From assembly GCA_024230695.1 (NCBI GenBank), contig JAAERC010000618.1:1-14985 (forward strand): 14,985 nucleotides of DNA, read 5' to 3'. Below are positions 7,392 through 13,767 of this stretch, one piece after another. Under the pieces are notes generated by a model. It had not been told where the DNA came from, made no database searches, and saw only the letters and a list, made by a program, of their open reading frames with translations. The position numbers and the translations under genes were made by a program. Every line of letters starts with the position of its first letter. Position 1 is the first letter of the stretch. Source of the stretch: Candidatus Zixiibacteriota bacterium. Lineage in GTDB: Bacteria; Zixibacteria; MSB-5A5; GN15; PGXB01.

Positions 7392-8019
7392 AAAAGAATG
7401 CGTCCCCCGCAAAAACTCTAATAAAGAATATAATTACCGGTCCCAAAATAAACCAAAACGATCTGGTGATTATAAGAAATAACAATATGTATGGGCTGAA
7501 CCGCTGGAACTCAAATATTTTGGCCTCATATCGTGCCGGTAGAAGGTTTTTCAGGATATGCGAACCGTCAAGAGGATAAAGCGGGATCATATTAAAAAAG
7601 GCTAGAGATAGATTTATCGAAACACCAAATTTAATAATCATTAGTACCGCTTCTGGGACAATAATCCCACCACCGGCGATAATCCTGAAAAGCATTCCGA
7701 AAATAAATGCCAATCCAATATTTGACAATGGCCCCGCGGCGGATATCCAAATATCGGCGACACGCGGATTGCGAAGATTATACGGATTAACTGGAACCGG
7801 TTTGGCCCAGCCAAATCGAAAACCGGAGAGAAACATCATGATGGTTCCAAAAAAATCAAGATGAGCCAAGGGGTTGAGCGTCAGACGACCCATATCTTTG
7901 GCGGTGGAATCACCAAAACGATAAGCTGTGTAGGCATGAAAAAACTCATGCACTGTTAGTGAGAAAAATATTACCGGCGCCGCCACCAAAGCTCTACTTA
8001 AAAAATCGGGATCAAACAT
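7381..8019 (-). CDS. Site-2 protease family (M50) membrane zinc metallopeptidase
   Basis: A 212-residue multi-pass membrane protein of the compact M50B site-2-protease group. Such enzymes cut substrates within the membrane; many of this short type have no known substrate. The zinc motif HEFFH is at residues 24-28, in the first long hydrophobic segment, and the third ligand is Asp151 in NMIPLYPLDGSHIL. Between them come FGDSTAKDMGRLTLNPLAHLD (36-56), GWAKPVPVNPYNLRNPR (70-86) and AGPLSN (95-100), the usual conserved blocks of this family, so the active site is complete. It has no PDZ domain, unlike RseP. Hydrophobic segments are near 8-30, 55-70, 90-118, 125-147 and 176-204. The ATG at 8019 has an AAGGAAT element about 12 bases upstream, which is rather far. 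The downstream secreted-protein gene overlaps its stop; a functional link is possible but unproven. Confidence 0.92.
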   Translation of the reverse strand: MFDPDFLSRALVAAPVIFFSLTVHEFFHAYTAYRFGDSTAKDMGRLTLNPLAHLDFFGTIMMFLSGFRFGWAKPVPVNPYNLRNPRVADIWISAAGPLSNIGLAFIFGMLFRIIAGGGIIVPEAVLMIIKFGVSINLSLAFFNMIPLYPLDGSHILKNLLPARYEAKIFEFQRFSPYILLFLIITRSFWFILGPVIIFFIRVFAGDAFFYGY

Positions 8020-8050
8020 ATATAGATTTTATTCCTTAATTAATTCTCTA

Positions 8051-8662
8051 TTACTTCTCTTTTACCGATACCCATTCGGAATCAGATTCATAAAACCGCC
8101 ATTTGCGGTTTATACCTTTTTTGATTCCAATTCGTTTCGCCTTTTTTATTTCTCTTATTCTATTTTTTGTATCTTTATCATATTCTCGATTTTCAAGATA
8201 CAGATTGCCTTTTATCAAATCAAGACCATTTTTCTCTCGGGTTAACCCAAACGCTTTGCACAATTTCCCGGGGCCGTCTGTATATCTATTGTTTTTGGCG
8301 CCGGGATAATTTTGCCGCATTATCTCCAAACCTTCAATCGGTTCGGCTCCACGAATAAGTATTGCCGCTGGGTATCCTTCCCGCTCGGTCACTATATTCA
8401 GACAATAATACATTCCATAGATAAAATAGATATAACTAAACCCGCCGATTCCATACATGATCTCATTACGGTCAGTTTTTCCAACTGCCGCATGACAGGC
8501 TGGGTCATCCTCGCCAATATATGCTTCAACTTCAACTATTCGGGCAGAGATAATATTATTGGAATTATTGTAGATAAGATATTTACCAATTAAGTCGCAA
8601 GCCACTTCCAAGGTTGGCCGAAGATAAAAATCACGATTTAATTTTTTGCTGTCAAAATTCAC
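8051..8662 (-). CDS. DNA-3-methyladenine glycosylase (AAG/MPG family)
   Basis: A 203-residue monofunctional base-excision repair glycosylase of the alkyladenine (Mpg/AAG) family, which removes alkylated purines such as 3-methyladenine from DNA. The family blocks are all present in order: LRPTLEVACDLIGKYL (14-29), EVEAYIGEDDPACHA (44-58) with catalytic Glu46, GKTDRNEIMYG (61-71), YFIYGMYYCLNIVT (79-92) with the intercalating and pocket aromatics, AILIRGAEP, TDGPGKLCKAFGL (128-140) and RIGIKKGINRKWRFY (177-191). Length is normal for bacterial members. The start is GTG; an in-frame TGA lies a few codons upstream with no other start between, and the family alignment begins here, so GTG is the only good choice despite the lack of a clear Shine-Dalgarno. 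It begins 8 bases after the PHP gene, so translation may be coupled. The call is secure; a link to its neighbours' functions is not apparent. Confidence 0.95.
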   Translation of the reverse strand: MNFDSKKLNRDFYLRPTLEVACDLIGKYLIYNNSNNIISARIVEVEAYIGEDDPACHAAVGKTDRNEIMYGIGGFSYIYFIYGMYYCLNIVTEREGYPAAILIRGAEPIEGLEIMRQNYPGAKNNRYTDGPGKLCKAFGLTREKNGLDLIKGNLYLENREYDKDTKNRIREIKKAKRIGIKKGINRKWRFYESDSEWVSVKEK

Positions 8663-8670
8663 CCTATTTA

Positions 8671-9501
8671 TTATTCACCGCGATATGGTAATAATTCATA
8701 AGCAACTGTTGTAGCGCCCTCAAAATCGCAGGCAATTTCTTCGGGCTTATGAGCATCGGAACCGACCGCGACAATTCTTACTCCGGCTGATCTGGCGGCA
8801 TTGATGATAGCCATTGATGGATAGTACTCCGTAAAACCTTCTCTAATAGAGGATGTATTAATTTCCAAACCGCACCCATGTTCATTCATCGCCTGAAACA
8901 ATTTATCAATCCGCCCCTCGTGAACTGTGTTTATTTTATCGCCATAGACTTTTAGTCCATGTTTTTTATACATATCAATATGCCCAAGAACATTAAACAG
9001 CCCGGATTCAGCCGATTTTATTAAATCCTCAAAAACTAAATCTGCAAATTGATTCAGATCATACTTTAATGGCGCACCCTGCATAGATTTTTTATTACAA
9101 ATATTGAACCCGCCAACCAAATGAACAGAACCGATCTTATAATGAAATTCATATTTATTGAACAGTTTCTTTATTTCATCCTCACATCCGGGATAATATC
9201 CTACCTCAAGACCACATTGTACCAACAATTCATGCCCAATATATTTATCCGCCGCCTTTGCCACCGCTTTCACATAAGCACCTATATTTTCAATCGAGTT
9301 GGGAACTAACTCGCCATTGATTCGTATTTTCCGATGATTCTCCGGAAATCTTGAATCGGTATCATAATGAGTGGTGAAACATATTTCGGTCAAACCTTTT
9401 TTTATGGCCGCTACACAAAACTCATCAATGCTTCCTTTGGCATCAAATGAGAAATCAGGATGAATGTGGTAATCGGCAAGATTCATAAAATTATCTCTCA
9501 T
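8671..9501 (-). CDS. PHP-domain phosphatase, histidinol-phosphatase (HisK/HisJ)-like
   Basis: A 276-residue metal-dependent hydrolase of the PHP superfamily, closest in layout to the HisJ/HisK-type histidinol phosphatase, which performs the penultimate phosphatase step of histidine synthesis. The metal-binding motifs are present: DYHIHPDFSFDAKG (10-23), FTTHYD, GLEVGYYPG, IGSVHLVGG, LGHIDMYKKHG and VGSDAHKPEEI near the C-terminus. Length fits the family. No other his gene is in the window, so phosphatase activity on another sugar or nucleotide phosphate is possible. The ATG at 9501 is chosen because AGGAG (9515-9511) sits nine bases before it; the alternative ATG at 9486, which would start the protein at NLADYHIH, has no ribosome binding site. 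The gene follows the metallo-beta-lactamase gene by 12 bases, its ribosome binding site running into that gene's stop codon. Confidence 0.88.
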   Translation of the reverse strand: MRDNFMNLADYHIHPDFSFDAKGSIDEFCVAAIKKGLTEICFTTHYDTDSRFPENHRKIRINGELVPNSIENIGAYVKAVAKAADKYIGHELLVQCGLEVGYYPGCEDEIKKLFNKYEFHYKIGSVHLVGGFNICNKKSMQGAPLKYDLNQFADLVFEDLIKSAESGLFNVLGHIDMYKKHGLKVYGDKINTVHEGRIDKLFQAMNEHGCGLEINTSSIREGFTEYYPSMAIINAARSAGVRIVAVGSDAHKPEEIACDFEGATTVAYELLPYRGE

Positions 9502-9513
9502 TATAAATATCTC

Positions 9514-10149
9514 CTATGCAAATTGACTGCCTGACAAAAATGGATTGTTAATTCGTTCGGCACCGACAGTTGTTGATGGGCCGTGCCCCGGATAACAGAC
9601 GATATCATCGGGAAGACACAATAATTTTTCCTTAATAGAAGTTATTAACTGATGATAATCCCCGCCGGGTAAATCGGTTCGTCCAATTGAGCTATAAAAG
9701 AGAGTATCACCACTAATTAGAATATTTTCACAAAAATAACAAACGCCACCCCGCGTATGTCCCGGGGTTGAAAACACGACAAACTCAAGTGAACCTATTT
9801 TGATCACTTGTTCATCTTCAACCAGGAAATCAGCCGGGGCACAAACGATCTCATATCCGAATATCGCCGAAACATTGGCCGATGGAGATAAAAGCATCGG
9901 GGCATCATCTTTGCCGATATATACAGGGATCTTATACTTCTCTTTTAATGGTGTCACCGCGCCGATATGATCTCCATGTCCATGAGTCAATAAAATAGCT
10001 TTTGGAGTAAAACCAAGTTTTTCAATCTTTTCCGCAATCAGTTCATCCTCATCGCCCGGATCAATAATGACGCCGATTTTGTCTTTCTCATCCCATACCA
10101 GACAACAATTTTCTTCAAACGGGCTGACTGTAATAGTTTCTATCTTCAT
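9514..10149 (-). CDS. Metallo-beta-lactamase-fold hydrolase, glyoxalase II-like (YcbL type)
   Basis: A 211-residue cytosolic metallo-beta-lactamase-fold hydrolase of the short glyoxalase II-like (YcbL) group. The metal ligands are complete: THGHGDHIG gives His56, His58, Asp60 and His61; His131 lies in STPGHTRGGVCYF, Asp148 in ISGDTLFYSSIGRTDLPGGD and His189 in VCYPGHGPSTTVG. The short length and lack of the extra C-terminal helical domain of classical glyoxalase II suggest a thioester hydrolase of loose specificity; the physiological substrate is unknown. AAGGA lies five bases before the ATG, and a promoter with a perfect -35 box lies 37 bases upstream. It is the first gene of the minus-strand block. 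The second D/H pattern matches binuclear zinc or iron binding. Persulfide dioxygenase is less likely because of the length and the YcbL-like GRTDLPGGD block. Confidence 0.92.
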   Translation of the reverse strand: MKIETITVSPFEENCCLVWDEKDKIGVIIDPGDEDELIAEKIEKLGFTPKAILLTHGHGDHIGAVTPLKEKYKIPVYIGKDDAPMLLSPSANVSAIFGYEIVCAPADFLVEDEQVIKIGSLEFVVFSTPGHTRGGVCYFCENILISGDTLFYSSIGRTDLPGGDYHQLITSIKEKLLCLPDDIVCYPGHGPSTTVGAERINNPFLSGSQFA

Positions 10150-10185
10150 ATTATCCTTTATACGTCACACAAATTAATTCTTGAT

Positions 10186-10214
10186 AAGATATTTAGGCTT
10201 TGAATTTTGTCAAT
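10186..10214 (-). promoter_or_regulatory. Sigma-70-type promoter for the minus-strand operon
   Basis: Reading on the minus strand, TTGACA (10214-10209) is followed after exactly 17 bases by TATCTT (10191-10186), matching all six -35 positions and four of six -10 positions. Transcription would begin near 10179, giving a leader of about 30 bases before the ATG at 10149, which contains the AAGGA ribosome binding site. Confidence 0.65.
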
Positions 10215-10327
10215 ATATTTGCCAATATTAAGTAAATCAATAACTTACCTGTCTTACAACAAAATCGGAGCTAATTGGTTCATTATTATAAAATTTTACA
10301 TAATAAACCTAAATCCTTGATATTGGA

Positions 10328-10356
10328 TTGACATTTGATTTTGATAATATTATATA
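10328..10356 (+). promoter_or_regulatory. Sigma-70-type promoter for prfB and downstream genes
   Basis: TTGACA (10328-10333) is followed after exactly 17 bases by TATATA (10351-10356), matching all six -35 positions and four -10 positions. The start of transcription would be near 10362-10363, only about 17 bases before the true prfB ATG at 10379, with GAGGA (10366-10370) as ribosome binding site. This spacing independently supports the upstream start rather than a start after the in-frame UGA. Confidence 0.65.
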
Positions 10357-10378
10357 CATCTTTTTGAGGATACAGGAT

Positions 10379-11486
10379 ATGAATGGAACGACAAAAGACC
10401 AGATAACCGATTTAAAGACACGGCTTTCCAAGCTTGCGAGGTATCTTTGACCTCGATGGACGTCGTGAAAAAATTAACAAGTTAGAAAAACTGACATCCG
10501 AATCTAATTTCTGGGATGATAATCGGCGCGCTCAGAAAATCCTCAAGGAAATATCTACGCATAAAAAATGGATCGAAAAAGTGGAAAATGTTTCAACAGA
10601 GCTTTCTGATTTTGAGGAACTGATCGATCTTACGGAGGGTGATGAAGATTCATCCGAGGCAAAAGAAATACGAGATTCTCTTGGGGATATTTCTAAAGAA
10701 TTTGAACTATTAGAAACTGCTACCTTGCTCTCTGGTCCTAATGATTCAAGCAACGCTATCATGACGATCCATCCCGGCGCCGGTGGAACTGAATCTCAGG
10801 ATTGGGCCGAAATGCTTTTTCGGATGTACAACCGCTGGTGCGAAAGCAGAGGATTCTCGGTTAAATTACTTGACTATATACCCGGCGAAGAAGCAGGACT
10901 AAAATCGGCGACGATTGAAATTGAGGGTGAATTTGCTTATGGAAACCTGCGTTCGGAATCGGGTGTTCATCGGTTGGTTAGGATCTCACCTTTTGATGCC
11001 AACAGTCGTCGTCATACATCGTTTGTATCGGTATATATTTTTCCGGAAGTTGATGATGATATAAATATCGAGATCAGAGATGAAGATGTTCGGGTAGATA
11101 CTTACCGCGCCTCTGGTGCCGGTGGACAGCATGTTAATAAGACTTCATCGGCGGTGCGATTGACCCATGCTCCATCGGGAGTTGTGGTGCAGTGCCAAAA
11201 TGAACGCAGTCAGCTAAAAAATAAAGCCACGGCTATGAGGCTTCTTCGTTCACGTCTGCACCAGATCGAACTTGAGGAGCAGAGAAAGAAACATGACAAA
11301 ATGGCCGAGTCGAAAAAGAAAATCGAATGGGGTAGTCAAATTCGCAGTTATGTTTTCCACCCATATAATATGGTCAAAGATCATCGAACCAATAAAGAAA
11401 CATCGAATATACAGTCAGTGATGGACGGCAGTATTGATATATTTATCAATGCTTTTCTGGCCGATCCTGAACTAGCTGAAAATTAA
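10379..11486 (+). CDS. prfB: Peptide chain release factor 2 (RF2), made by programmed +1 frameshift
   Basis: RF2 ends translation at UGA and UAA codons on the ribosome. The gene must be read as two frames: 23 codons from the ATG at 10379 to CTT at 10445-10447, where frame 0 meets TGA (10448-10450); a +1 slip then continues as GAC (10449-10451) to the TAA ending at 11486. The joined product is 368 residues, close to E. coli RF2 (365), and reads ...LARYL/DLDGRREKI across the junction, as in E. coli ...LRGYL/DYDAKKERL. Domain features include the RF2 anticodon-like SPF tripeptide (203-205) in VRISPFDANS and the catalytic GGQ (248-250) in RASGAGGQHVNKTSSA. The GAGGA ribosome binding site lies eight bases before the ATG. 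Calling a TTG at 10434 as the start would lose the regulatory leader. Expression should be autoregulated: scarce RF2 lets the slip occur. Confidence 0.96.
10438..10451 (+). promoter_or_regulatory. prfB: prfB programmed +1 frameshift site
   Basis: The sequence GAGG-TAT-CTT-TGA-C places an internal Shine-Dalgarno-like GAGG (10438-10441) three bases before the slippery CTT (10445-10447), followed by the in-frame stop TGA with C as the next base, the weak termination context. This is the classical RF2 site, with the spacing used in E. coli. The internal Shine-Dalgarno pushes the ribosome one base forward, so tRNA-Leu slips from CTT to TTT and GAC is decoded next. Confidence 0.95.
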
Positions 11487-11521
11487 TAATATGTATAGTT
11501 AAATTTTTAGAGGAGTATGAT

Positions 11522-12538
11522 ATGAGCGGGGCAGAAATAAAAAAAAGTAATCCACTTGAACGCATAAAAGAAAAAGCGCGTGCCCAAAATAAAACTGTGA
11601 TACTTCCCGAAGGTATTGAACCACGAGTGATTCAAGCGGCCAAAACAATAATCGATGAAAAAATAGCCAAAGTCATTTTGCTTGGTAATAAAGATGAAGT
11701 TACCAAACTGGCCGAAGAAAATGGATTGGATATTTCTCAGGTCGAACTTGTAGATCCTGAAACCTCGGAACATCTCCCCTCTTTTGCCGAAGAGTTTTGC
11801 GAGATACGTAAAGCCAAAGGCGTTACTTTAGAGCAAGCCAAAGAAACTATGAAAAAATATCTATTCTTCGGAGCGATGATGGTTCGTCGTGATATGGCCG
11901 ATGCCTCGGTGGCAGGTTCAATTAATACGACCGGCGATGTCCTACGGGCCGCTATTCAGGTTATCGGGATGGCCCCCGGTATAAAAACTGTTTCTGGCGC
12001 GTTTATGATGACTATGCCAGATTATGGTGCATATCCCAATAAGGTCTTTATGTACGGCGATGGTGCAGTTGTACCTAATCCAAATGCTGAACAATTAGCC
12101 TCGATCGCAGCCTCAACGGCCCAAACGATGCAAAGTCTGACCGGCGAAGAACCAAAAGTGGCGATGCTTTCTTTTTCGACCAAAGGTTCGGCTAAACACC
12201 CCGACGTTGACAAAGTCACTACGGCATTGGAATTACTTAAAAAAGATTTTCCTGATTTAAAAGCTGATGGCGAACTTCAGGTCGATGCCGCGATTGTTCC
12301 CAAAATTGCAAAATCTAAAGCGCCCGGTTCAAATGTTGCCGGTGATGCCAATGTTATGATATTCCCGGATCTTGATGCCGGAAATATTGCCTATAAATTA
12401 ACCCAGCGTCTTGCCGGTGCATCGGCCACGGGACCGATTGTTCAGGGTCTTGATAAACCAGCCAACGATCTTTCGAGAGGTTGCTCGGCACAAGATATAG
12501 TTGATGTTTCCGCTATTGCGGTTTTGATGAAAGGTTAA
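11522..12538 (+). CDS. pta: Phosphate acetyltransferase
   Basis: A 338-residue short-form phosphotransacetylase, which interconverts acetyl-CoA plus phosphate with acetyl phosphate plus CoA in the cytosol. It lacks the N-terminal DRTGG-type regulatory domain of the E. coli long form. The PTA/PTB fold is evident from VILPEGIEPRVIQAA (26-40), FFGAMMVRRDMADASVAGSI (115-134), NTTGDVLRAAIQVIGMAPG (135-153), GDGAVVPNPNAEQLASIA (174-191) and the C-terminal ANVMIFPDLDAGNIAYKLTQ and AGASATGPIVQGLDKPANDLSRG blocks. The ribosome binding site AGAGGAG is six bases before the ATG. It lies 35 bases after prfB with no clear terminator or own promoter between, so co-transcription is likely. No acetate kinase gene is adjacent; the aminotransferase gene follows after 14 bases. 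A phosphate butyryltransferase is less likely given the close match to acetyl-type motifs. Confidence 0.94.
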   Translation: MSGAEIKKSNPLERIKEKARAQNKTVILPEGIEPRVIQAAKTIIDEKIAKVILLGNKDEVTKLAEENGLDISQVELVDPETSEHLPSFAEEFCEIRKAKGVTLEQAKETMKKYLFFGAMMVRRDMADASVAGSINTTGDVLRAAIQVIGMAPGIKTVSGAFMMTMPDYGAYPNKVFMYGDGAVVPNPNAEQLASIAASTAQTMQSLTGEEPKVAMLSFSTKGSAKHPDVDKVTTALELLKKDFPDLKADGELQVDAAIVPKIAKSKAPGSNVAGDANVMIFPDLDAGNIAYKLTQRLAGASATGPIVQGLDKPANDLSRGCSAQDIVDVSAIAVLMKG

Positions 12539-12552
12539 GAAAGGATATATCT

Positions 12553-13767
12553 ATGACTCTAAGCCAAATTGCCGCAAATTTAAAAGCCTCGCCAACTTTG
12601 GCGATGAATGAAGCGGCCAGAGTTCTGCGAGAAAAGGGTGAAGCTGTTATTCATCTGGGAGCAGGCGAGCCAAAAACAAAGGTACCATTTGAAGCCGTAA
12701 TCGGCGGAGCAGCCAAACTCACAACGGCCGAAATTCGTTATACTCCAACAAAAGGAATTCCGGCGCTGTTAAAAGCGATTATAAATTATACCGAAGAAAA
12801 TTATAATAAAACCATCGGAGCAAATAATATCGTTGTCTCCAATGGCGCCAAACACTCGATCTATAATATTATGATAACTCTGCTTGACCCTGGCGATGAA
12901 GTCATTATTGTTGCACCTTACTGGGTCAGTTATCCCGATATTGTAAAAATGGTTCATGGTGTCCCGGTAATAGTCACCCCTAAGGACAAAACTTTTTGCC
13001 CGACAATTGATGAGATCAAAGAGAAAATTTCGCCTAAAACAAAAACAATAATGCTCAACAGTCCTAATAATCCTTCGGGAATAGTTTATCCCAAAGAATT
13101 TATTAAACAAATAGTTGAGTACTGCGAAGAAAAAGGTATCTACCTGATAATGGATGATATCTATCATAAACTTGTTTTTGACGGAAAAACTACACCATCA
13201 TGTTATGACTATGCCAAAGAAGATATTAACTCATCATATATTATCGTGATAAACGGCGTTTCTAAAGTGTATGCTATGACCGGTTTCAGAGTCGGCTGGA
13301 CAATCGCCAATAAGGAAGTCACCAAAGCGATGATAAATGTACAGGGACAAAATTCCACCTGTGTCTCGGTTGTTCTGCAAGCGGCCGCCGCCGGAGCATT
13401 GAATGGCCAGCAGAGTGGTGTTAAAAATCTTCAAGTCACTCTAGAAAATCATCGTAATGTTATGATGGATGAATTAAAAGCGCTTAAGGGTGTCAAAGTC
13501 GTTAAGCCGGGCGGCACATTTTATATAATGCCGGATTTCAGCCATTATGAAAAAGATTCAATAAAGTTAGCTAATTTCCTTTTGGAAAAAGCCAAAGTAG
13601 TTACAGTTCCCGGTGTAGAATTTGGTATGGAGGGACATATCCGATTGTCTATCTGCGGAAGTCTCAAAGATATCACAGATGGTGTTGCCAGAATAAAGTG
13701 GGCACTTGATCCCGACTCACCTAATGAAATATATATAGGTGATAATTTAGTGAGGAGAGACTGGTAA
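12553..13767 (+). CDS. Class I PLP-dependent aminotransferase, aspartate aminotransferase type
   Basis: A 404-residue fold-type I aminotransferase, most like the AspB/subgroup I-gamma-beta enzymes that exchange amino groups between aspartate (or other amino acids) and 2-oxoglutarate. The PLP lysine is Lys238 in NGVSKVYAMTGFRVGW (234-249). Other cofactor contacts are the NG(A)K block 97-100, Tyr123 in PYWVSYPDI, Asn172-Asn173 in SPNNPSGIVYP and Asp202-Tyr204 in MDDIYHKL. The substrate-carboxylate Arg is Arg364 in HIRLSICGS. The N-terminal motif reads GAGEPKTKVPF (36-46) rather than the more usual GEPDFDTP, as in a known-looking GEPKNK variant group. The C-terminus carries an extra tail, about residues 386-404 (PDSPNEIYIGDNLVRRDW). 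AAAGGA lies eight bases before the ATG. The stop codon overlaps the next start (TAATG), so this gene and the PEPCK-like gene are very likely co-translated. Substrate choice is not provable here. Confidence 0.9.
   Translation: MTLSQIAANLKASPTLAMNEAARVLREKGEAVIHLGAGEPKTKVPFEAVIGGAAKLTTAEIRYTPTKGIPALLKAIINYTEENYNKTIGANNIVVSNGAKHSIYNIMITLLDPGDEVIIVAPYWVSYPDIVKMVHGVPVIVTPKDKTFCPTIDEIKEKISPKTKTIMLNSPNNPSGIVYPKEFIKQIVEYCEEKGIYLIMDDIYHKLVFDGKTTPSCYDYAKEDINSSYIIVINGVSKVYAMTGFRVGWTIANKEVTKAMINVQGQNSTCVSVVLQAAAAGALNGQQSGVKNLQVTLENHRNVMMDELKALKGVKVVKPGGTFYIMPDFSHYEKDSIKLANFLLEKAKVVTVPGVEFGMEGHIRLSICGSLKDITDGVARIKWALDPDSPNEIYIGDNLVRRDW

Larger units (their letters stand above)
10150..10378. other. Divergent intergenic region between the minus and plus blocks
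   Basis: This 229-base AT-rich region separates the hydrolase-led minus operon from prfB. It contains one good promoter for each direction (see the two promoter entries). About 110 bases lie between the two -35 boxes. No convincing operator, riboswitch or strong hairpin was seen; the best inverted repeat, TAAGT...ACTTA near 10229-10247, has only five-base arms. Confidence 0.7.

Noticed and set aside
7392..7412. TTG at 7412 as the start of the secreted protein gene.
   Set aside because: The ATG at 7391 has a GGGGGA run upstream and starts a normal signal peptide; the TTG start would add seven residues and enlarge the overlap with the M50 gene.
9484..9486. ATG at 9486 as start of the PHP gene.
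   Set aside because: AGGAG nine bases before the ATG at 9501 supports the longer form; the internal ATG has none.
10434..10436. TTG as the start codon of prfB.
   Set aside because: No ribosome binding site at the right place, it would fall within the frameshift leader, and promoter and GAGGA site fit the ATG at 10379.
10448..10450. In-frame TGA in prfB as a sequencing error or pseudogene mark.
   Set aside because: It sits in the classical CTT-TGA-C context with an internal GAGG at the right distance, and the +1 frame continues the RF2 alignment exactly.
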